In this document: positions 56,074 to 64,000 of the stretch, piece by piece | Layout of the letters: each line of letters opens with the position of its first letter | Numbering within the stretch: position 1 is the first letter of the stretch | NCBI GenBank assembly: GCA_015680685.1 | Contig: MNCI01001310.1 | Location: forward strand, 676,284-740,283 | DNA: 64,000 nucleotides | Direction of reading: 5' to 3' | Source of the DNA: Gnetum montanum | Taxonomy: Eukaryota > Streptophyta > Gnetopsida > Gnetales > Gnetaceae | Translations under genes and position numbers: made by a program | The notes under the pieces: model-generated | Database searches by the model: none | What the model was told of the DNA's origin: nothing | Seen by the model: only the letters and a program-made list of their open reading frames with translations

Positions 56074-56480
56074 CCAAAGAAAATTTCTCACAAGCTAATC
56101 AATGTGATGATATGTAGAAATACTAGGAGCCCAACATGAAGAATAGTACGCATGAGTAGCTTGAATGATATGCTTACAAACAATAAACTTACCAACCATT
56201 GAAAATTTCTTATCATTCCACTTAATAAGTTTTTGTTCAATTTTACTCACTGTAACATCCCCTAAAGTTTTTGAAGATCCACCAAAGTAAAAAAGAATAC
56301 CTAACAATTTGAAAACATTTGACTTTTCTAAAAAATGTCAAGATTTAGACAAAGCCCATTCTTGAATCCCCTTATTGCAAAAGAGAGAAGATTTGAACCA
56401 ATTAATCCAAGAGCTTGAAAGTTTGCAATATTGATCAACATGATAAAAAATACGATTTGCAATAGCTTTGTCATTTTATA
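56074..56480 (-). mobile_element. L1-type LINE, reverse transcriptase end (right of the insertion)
   Basis: The minus strand 56095-56307 reads LGILFYFGGSSKTLGDVTVS, KIEQKLIKWNDKKFSMVGKF and IVCKHIIQATHAYYSS, the block after the catalytic centre in plant L1-like ORF2. Upstream, WINWFKSSLFCNKG is readable near 56360-56410. The reading continues across the CTACT site into 45913 and below. Confidence 0.7.
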
Positions 56481-57215
56481 TCATAAAAAAGGAGCCATGA
56501 ACCCATGTGTTTGACTCTAAAATCCATGATCTCTCTCTTTTTTTTATAATTCAAAAGAGAGTATTTATGGTTTGTTTCTTACTCAATCTTATCTTATTTC
56601 AAGTGGAATGAGAAAGTTAAGAATCTTGCTTAATACTCAATCTAACGATTAAAACATAACACAACTAGAATAGAAATTTGAGTGGCTTGGTATATGTTGT
56701 TTGTCCAATTTGATTGGTACTTTGTAGTTGGTTGTGGTTCTATAATTGACGTAGACATAGTGTACCATTATTTACTTTTTTACATTTACCTATGGACAGT
56801 TTAGGTATGTTTGAAATGGTTTTTATGATGTGACGTGGCTTTAAGGTTAAGTGCTTGACACAGTTTATCTCTCAACACCCCTCAAGACGCTAGGAAGACA
56901 TTGTATATTGTTTAAATTCCACTGGCTATGTTTTTTATTTACAGGATGAATTTTCTCACAGCTAAAATAATATGTATTTATTTGGGCTTTGGGTTATTGT
57001 CACTAAATTCTTCTATTTAATTTCTTTTGCTATCCCAATGAATACCAGACATTTTGGAAGTTGTTACAGCCCGAACTCTGGTAGCAAATATAGGTCAGTT
57101 TTAGCTTTATCTTCACTCTTTTCATCTTTGGTCCGGATCTGCCCATTGCCTCTGCAACAAACAAACATACATAGATAACGGCAAAATTTCGTGAAAGATC
57201 ACCATAATTGCAGAA
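56481..57215. other. Upstream region of the small gene
   Basis: AT-rich intergenic DNA becoming less AT-rich towards the gene. It should contain the promoter and 5' UTR, but I see no decisive TATA box. Confidence 0.35.
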
Positions 57216-57593
57216 ATGGGGCTCGGCTACCTTCTGCGCGTGAGATTGGCTTCTTTCTTCGCCGGAGCTGCGGCAGCATCCGCATGGGGATTTTATGTTC
57301 TTCATCAAGATTATCAAGCCAGTCACGAACTCCTTTCCAAACAGGTATGATTAGGCTCCCCTTATCTGCGTTTTGTTTGTTTCTTTTAAGTGTTTTCGAT
57401 CGCATTTCGGGTAGTAATGAGATCGAGATTCATTTATTTGCTGTCATGGAATTTGTTGAAACAGACACGAGATTTGTTTGCTTCCCTTGATGAGCGCATA
57501 TCCGTCTTGGAGAAGCTTAATCAAACTGTTTTCTCGACAGCTTCTCCGGAACAGGAACAGCCTGCTTCTTCATCTTCATCTTCTTCTGAATAG
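57216..57593 (+). CDS. Small conserved-looking plant membrane protein, two exons
   Basis: Exon 1 (57216-57344) and exon 2 (57465-57593) join in phase 0 through a 120-base intron with gtatga and acag borders, giving 85 residues. The start gaaATGG has purine at -3 and G at +4. The protein begins MGLGYLLRVRLASFFAGAAA and has one hydrophobic segment at about residues 10-30. A short helical, charged stretch follows (TRDLFASLDERISVLEKLNQ), and the protein ends in a Ser/Glu-rich tail with seven Ser before the last Glu. I believe similar small proteins occur in other land plants, but I cannot name the family. It probably sits in an organelle or endomembrane by a single anchor (inference). The exon junction and composition contrast strongly with the surrounding DNA. 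Confidence 0.75.
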
Positions 57594-60500
57594 GTATTTC
57601 CTCTGGTGGACAGCTCCTCGGCATCCATTTATGGTGAAATTTGTGTTTACTTTCCTTGATCGGAAAGAACAATTTTTTTAGGGGGCAAAATGCCAAATGA
57701 CGTTTGACATTATTGTCCTGGTATCTGCAAATGTTTTGGCTGCGTAATATTTTCATATTGAAAATTGTTATTTATATGCATCCTGCTTGTTTTTCGTTTT
57801 CATGCTCTATACATTAATAATATCTCTGAAGGTAAAACCTTACGTATTGCATTTTCAATTGCCATGGCCTTTTGTATTTATTTGGAAATCTTTGGTTATT
57901 TTTACTTTGAGTAATTTGCCAGCATCATTTTTCTAGCATTGACCTTGAATAGCTTTGTGCAATATATGTTAATATTAATGGCATATTCGGAGTATTAAAT
58001 CACATATCATCATGATAGCGTAGCCTTGTAATGAGTCAGCTACATGAGTTATCTTTCACCATTCACTTCTATATTAAGAGTCGAATCTTTATCTGTATGT
58101 AGCTTTTCCATATTCTCTTTGAATACAGAATTGCACATGTATTTTAAAAATTCAAGTTATGTAGACTTCCCGGACCATGTTTAAAAGATGTTATTGTTTG
58201 AAAATACTTTAAAAAATTTATGTGAAAAATATTCATTAGAGTCCAGTAATTCTACCATTTTAAGACACTGCATAGCATCGTATCTTTTTATCAAAGGTGA
58301 CCGATGGAATTACGCAGTTCGGATATGGCTAAGACGATCAAAATTATGTTTTCATTAAGAGTTTAAGAATAAACACCCAGAAATTAACTTGGTTAAACAT
58401 TGCAGTGATTTTTCAAAAAGGTGCAAGTTACAGCCAAGGAACACAAAATCTCCATGAAAATGAACTCTTTAGAAAGTGGTTTGTAAATTTTCTTAAGTAA
58501 ACTAATCATACTATGTGAATTCATCAAAAAAACCCTTATTGTAATTATCAGTTTTATATTAACTAAGCATGCAATCATGATTATTGAAGTTCAATTAAGT
58601 GGTCTTTTAAAGACAGTTGGGGAGAAGTCAGAGTTTGCTACAATGCTTTTTTTTTGAAAGAAGAATGCGTAGTGAATTTTCAAGTAGTTTTTGCCGAAGG
58701 TAAGACACTTTTGGTCGGCATTGCTGGCAGAAATAGTCATAACAATCTTGCTAAACTTTGTGATAAGGATCGAAACTTAAACAAAGTGGAAAGTAAGAAA
58801 AATAAATTTCTGACAATCATCAATCATTTTATTTAGGACTATCAGCAATGGCTGTTATGGTTCCAGTTACCTATAAAAGATGGGAAGTCCTTTGATCTCA
58901 TACCAAAACCAATTTAGTTCAACTCCCTTGGTATGTATAAGCTGTGTGGGATTGAAGAAAGTAAAAATGATAAGCCACCTTCAGAAATGCTCAAACTTTT
59001 ATTTTCACGTTTCTTACCTATACATGTTTGATTTCAGTTTTCAAATGTTGAACTATTTTGTTCTGGCTCTTTATTCATGTTTGTCAAATGGGAATACTTA
59101 TCCGTGAAGAGTAAATAAATAAGTAAATAAACAGGAAAATTTCCATAAGTGGCATTTGTAGTATTCTTTTATGAAGTTAAACATGGTATGTGAGGTTGCC
59201 TTTTTCAATTTTGAGGTTTCATTGCTTCATGATACTTTATGGTTACTTGATTTGTGTGCTGTCAGATATTTTGAATTTTTCAAATTTGACCTATATGCTT
59301 TCCTGACAGTGTCAGGTAGATTAGTAGGTTAGCTTTCTGTTTTGACATCTTCAGTTTAGGCACAAAAAATGATGTTGAAATCTTGACGTTCAGCTGTCAT
59401 CATTCTAGCTCTCTGTGTTCAAACAATTTTCATTAATCGTACAATGATGTGTATCTTACAAATCAAATCTAGATTGTAACTAGACAAGATTGTAACTGGT
59501 TTACCACTTGGCTCATAGAACAAGTGGATACAACATGGAATATAATAGAGTATACAGGCTTACCGATCTAAAGGACTGCAGGTAGTTTTTGTTTTTGTTT
59601 TTGTCCTTGCTTTTTAATCTTGGAAAATGGGTATTAAAGTAGGAGACTAAAAATTTCAAATCTGCAATGCCTTGCCTTGTTGAATTGAACACATGATGCA
59701 GTTTGAAAAACTGCAACATTATTTAAATGTAGTTTGATTATGCCATTTTTAGGCAGACTATCTGTAGATTTTCTTACATTATTTGATATTTTGTAGAGAC
59801 TGCATGGGAAAGTGTTTGTTGTTAATTTGTAGACTTAGTTGGGTCTACTGTGCAGCTATTGGCTAAGGTCAATTTAAGATTGATTCCATGGAGATCCCTC
59901 AAACAACGTTGGTATTATGTTAAAGACTCAACTAATTAATTATAAGGTTCACCACTTGTTAATTTGGAAGAGTACTTTTCCAGAGGACTTGTCACTATGT
60001 CTTGTACAATCTTGTGACTGTTGTGTTTGGCTCCCTAGAGCACTAGTTTGGGTTTCTGTAGTCCTGTACGAACTCTTGCCAAATCAATCATGATATAAGG
60101 TAACGTGTTCTAGTAATTGAGATATTCGGGTGAGACATTGATGTTATTATTGTTAGTGTTTTAAGTGCTGCAGTATCTGGCTCTATTTCTGTCTCTAACT
60201 ACTGCCCGGGTTCGCCTTTAACAGCTAGAATTATTTCTTTGCAGCAGTTTATTCCGCACAGTTCCGGCTATTAGGCTATCAGGTTTTTTTACTGGAGACC
60301 AAATGAACACATTGTAGTCATAGGCAAATGTCAAGCAACATCTATGATATCATCGGTTAACACATACGCAAACTGTACTTCAGATATTGGGATTGTCTTG
60401 AGACTTTGATTATGCACATCTATTAAGACATTCCCAGGCCATGAACTTATTTTTCTTGGAGGATTTTATTTTGTTGGGAAAGGTTAAAGAGATTTGGTCC

Positions 60501-61199
60501 GACATCTTATTGCAACCGAAGTTTAGCTTCCTGTTAATTACCATAGGCCCTTTTTTGCCGCAGCTTTTCTTTTAAAAATCGTTCTTGTTCTTAGAAGGGT
60601 ACAGATGTCTATGTTTTCCATGGTTTTCAGCCTAAATCCTCGTGCGTACAAAAGGTTTAGCAGGGTATTACTTAAGGACAAGATTTAATAGAACCTCAAG
60701 GAAATAAAACTGTACGACTATTCAAAAATCATGAATGAGATAACACCATAAATTCAAGAAGATAAGGAAGTGGACTACAAGCTAATAGCATCATACGCTT
60801 TGCATGTACATCAAACTCATAACAAGAAACATGAACTAAGAACATTACCAATTAGCAATGGTGGATCACATAATTGCTTTCCAACATGTAATAGCATCTT
60901 GATAGCAAATCCTACATTAACATGCCCAATCATCAGTATTAACCAAATACAAGTCTTATTGTCTTGGTTTATGGCTGTCCTAATAACAATACTGGAAAGT
61001 ATCCATTAAAAGTCTCAGCATAATAAATATCATAGCATAAGAAGAAAATATGAAACTTCACAAAATGCAGCTCAATTCAAAATATAGTGACACAATGGTT
61101 ATATTGCTCTCCTACAACCTTGTTTCACGACTCTTTTTGAAAGGGCGGGGTCATGTGAAGCCCAAGGCAAAGAAGCCTGCAATGCAAAGGAGGGCTATG
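57594..61199. other. 3' UTR and intergenic DNA, nothing recognised
   Basis: No coding domain on either strand. Short frames at 58654-58836, 58880-59107 and 59513-59719 have no recognisable motif. Some A/T homopolymers and old repeat may be present, without identifiable edges. Confidence 0.45.
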
Positions 61200-61783
61200 T
61201 GTAACAACGTTGCCCCGACGTTGCTCGGCACCCTAAGGAATTCACAAAGATCCAATGGATCTGGGGCAGAAGACCTGGGGAATACGCCTCCAAGCAAGCA
61301 AGCAACTCACAAGTGTGTGCAAGCAGAAGCATAGCTTTTGAATGCACACGACCATGCACCTCATGGAGGGAAACCAACTCCAAAACGAGAACCATAGAAA
61401 CAAGCGCATACACACAACCTTGTAGACAACACCGGTGAGAGGGAAGACGATGCACCTACAAGGGAAGGTGCCTCACCCCCAGACCCCTCACGATCTGGTA
61501 CAAGGTGTGGCCTGGCACCGCACCAAAACTATCCAGTCTTGGTTGCCTACATATCTACGACCGTCGTAGAATCAGGGCCATGTAGTTCTCCACGGAGAAG
61601 AGGGGAATGAAGAGGACTTAGAAGAGAGTGCAACAGGAGAGTGTCCTATTGCTAGCTTGGTACCACCAAGCCGGGGTGGGTTTTGTAACACTTGCGAGCT
61701 GCCCGAGGGTGCCTTAGAGTGTTCCATGATCCCCGAACCATGGGGAGAGCCCAAGGGATCCACCAGTTGGGACATCTCTCACA
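61200..61783 (-). repeat. LTR of the second LARD-like copy
   Basis: 584 bases with TGTAACAACG...CTCTCACA edges, homologous to 15759-16339 and 21794-22374. The five bases before it are ctatg, the expected target duplication to look for past the window end. Confidence 0.85.
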
Positions 61784-64000
61784 ATCCTCGCCCACATAAA
61801 GAAGCGACGTCCTCGGAGCGGACCCTAGGATATCTTCGAGTGTACACTTCTACATGGGTTTGGAACTCCGTCAATTCCGGGGTCCGTCAACTCCTTGACG
61901 CCAGGCTTGAAGGAAGGTATCAACCCCAACACCTGATACGTCCTTCCATCCAATGCCTTGCATGAAACGCAAGGGCAATTGGAGGAAGCCGAAAGACATC
62001 CCTTCTCTATACAAACGGGAGAGTCCAACCCAAAGGCCCAACGTTTCTAAGGCATCCCATAGATCCGTCCCTTATGAGGGTCTAGAGATATCTTCTTGCA
62101 TAAGGTATGGGTGATATCTCATCTTATGCAAGAAGACATCTCATCTTCCACAAGTCTCGCCGAGTTCTCTATGAATGGCATCTCAGCACCCATTGATTTT
62201 TTATTTTTATTTTATTTTTTTTATTTTTATTTTTTCGAGGGCTCACCAGGGCCACTACCCATGGTGAGGGACTTGGGAACATCACACCGAGAGGGAGGGC
62301 ATGCTCCAAAGAGCCATGTCTCCTCAAGCAACTCATGCTTGCCAGAACTCCATGTTCTGCTACTCGCATCAAGACCCATGGGGTGTCACCAGTGCAATCA
62401 TCTAAGCACTGATTCCACATGCATCGGTACCATGCACATTCTCTTTTTATTTTATTTATTTATTTATTTATTTTTCATCATGTTTGTTCAAGCTGGTATG
62501 AAGGGTGTCAAGGAAGTCCACCCTTACAACCAAGGTACAAGAACAGATCCTTGAGCTTGACCTTGCCATTTGCAGACACCAGCATCGCATGCCTCAATTC
62601 ATCATTCCATGGTATTTCAATGAGAGAGAAGACCCAAAAATCTATTTTGGAAACTTCTCCAGAGGCTAACATACACAAGCCTCAACTATCCTCAACACCT
62701 CTTGTGTTTGTCCAACATCGAGAATGCCTGCTCGAATGTTAGAACAAGTGGAGGGTCAATTGGGCCACCAACCCCATGACAATACTCCATCACCTATCTC
62801 ATATCTGCCATAAGCACATCTTTGAATGCAACCATAATATCCTGTTCATGGATCATCCACATTTGCCCCATGCAAGCTATCCATCAACTCCAAGTTATGG
62901 GACAAGCACCATTTTCTGAATATAAGATCCCAGAACAAACATAGAGTCACCTGAGAGAGTAACCAGATCATAAATTCTCCAAGGAACATCAACATTCTCC
63001 AAATTTGCATTTCCCCACTATATCAAGAATGACTGCCAGTCTCATGATCAACACCTTTCAGTAGATTTTGCACTTGCAGGAAGGATCCTCTTTGGGAGGT
63101 TTCTTCCATAGGTAAGTATAGTAGCCCAGTTACACCTTACCCATCAGACATGCCCAAGTAGTCAATAGATCCATTAGAACCATATCGTGGAACTGTCACC
63201 AGCTGATGGAAGACATGGGTTCACAAGTCTTACCCAAAATCAATTTTCAATTTTCACCTTGAGAACAATTCGAGACACCAAGCAATTCATCCCTTTGATT
63301 AAGAGGGATTTTTCTTTCATCTTGGGAGATCTGGGTTTTTGTTTCATGCATCCCAGTCAAGCCCATTTACATCAATTTGTGGTGGACAAGGCCGCACCAC
63401 TACCTATCATCATTCAACCCAAACAACAGACACAAGTCAACAACAACATCTTGCCCATAGGAGGACCAGGTCCTCAAGATAGTTTTTTCATGGAATGGGC
63501 TTTCATCAACATCATTTACAACTCAAACACAACATGATTCATCCCCAAAGGATTTACAACAAGGATGGTCTACTAGAGAACCCCAACAAGAACGTTCCAC
63601 CGAAGAACCCAAAACTACGAGAGTATACAAGATCATGCCTTGCCTACAAGAACAGTAATATGTATCTTTAGTTTACATCAACAACATGACCTCACAGAGG
63701 AGGTTTCATGAATTTCACTAGGGTAACAACATTCTGTCTCTGAGAACAAGCCCCACGAGTTCATGAACATAGGACCACAACTAGGAACACGTTCCAAACA
63801 TCAACTGCTTATACGAGACAACCATCTCAATACCACCTGCCTTATTATTTCAAGAACTAAAGAGGGCATTCATTAAAATGGAAAATGATCCCTCATAATC
63901 AACTCTGCTATCCCACCAGGGAGGCGAGATCATTAACATGAATTAACATCTCACGAGAGACATGGAACAATACATCAACGAGGGACATCGATGAGGAACT
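61200..64000 (-). mobile_element. Second copy of the LARD-like LTR element (truncated by window end)
   Basis: It starts with a full LTR (61200-61783) followed by an interior that matches 16340 to about 18600 piece by piece: ttggagcggagcc, the strings around gaaggaaggta, caagaagacat, the catgtttgtt.a.gctggt stretch, and later gaggaccaggtcctc. No polymerase-type motif is visible here either. The other LTR would lie beyond 64000. The interior contains T-rich insertions near 62195-62240 and 62440-62475 absent from the first copy. Confidence 0.8.

Noticed and set aside
1-64000. CRISPR arrays, bacterial operons, rRNA genes, phage genes
   Set aside because: No regularly spaced repeats, ribosome-binding sites or rRNA sequence were seen; introns and plant retroelements show that this is nuclear plant DNA.

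Overview
This window looks like nuclear DNA of a seed plant with a very large, repeat-swollen genome. A conifer or other gymnosperm is my best guess, inferred from very long introns and old, degraded retroelements rather than from any diagnostic marker. I see two host genes, both on the + strand, and everything else of size is retroelement debris. Single N characters at 8213, 8273, 8786, 8972, 9020, 12728 and 50644 mark assembly joins.

Host genes. (1) The 3' half of a plastid-type ABCB half-transporter (ABCB29/ATH12-like) is spread over seven exons from 12267 to 43390. It encodes about 381 residues: the last two membrane segments and a complete nucleotide-binding domain with Walker A, Q-loop, signature, Walker B, D-loop and H-loop. 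Its introns are about 2.6, 18.0, 0.29, 0.27, 0.13 and 8.7 kb, and one uses a GC donor. The 5' exons lie outside the window. (2) A two-exon gene at 57216-57593 encodes an 85-residue protein with an N-terminal membrane segment.

Layout. 345-6334 (-): a LINE bounded by a 16-bp target duplication. 6.9-11.5 kb: three degraded RTE-type LINE fragments, interrupted by LTR debris. 12.3-15.2 kb: ABCB exons 1-2 as seen here, with short LINE 3' fragments in the intron. 15759-22374 (-): a complete but non-coding LTR element (LARD-like) with CAATT duplications. 23.9-25.2 kb: a Copia-like LTR and gag remnant. 25.4-32.3 kb: LTR-like sequence holding a second LINE copy (26.85-30.5 kb, +). 33.2-34.5 kb: four ABCB exons. 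34.6-42.1 kb: intron with a SINE, a LINE 3' fragment, a non-autonomous LTR element and an endonuclease fragment. 43220-43390: last ABCB exon. 45919-56068 (-): a complete Ty3/gypsy element of Athila-like type with CTACT duplications, inserted into an older L1-type LINE. 57.2 kb: the small gene. 61200-64000: a second copy of the non-coding LTR family.

Most interesting signal. The LINE family carries a coding module downstream of reverse transcriptase and its zinc finger: a globular-looking domain, then a long Glu/Gln/Ala-rich coiled coil, and in two copies a conserved C-terminal domain. It lies inside the 16-bp target duplication of the first copy, so it belongs to the mobile unit. A similar domain-plus-coil arrangement is the only coding content I find in the non-autonomous LTR element at 37358-41479, whose LTR and polypurine tract match the Athila-like element. 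This suggests an accessory module shared between two unrelated retroelement classes. All family names come from motif recognition by eye; no search was run.
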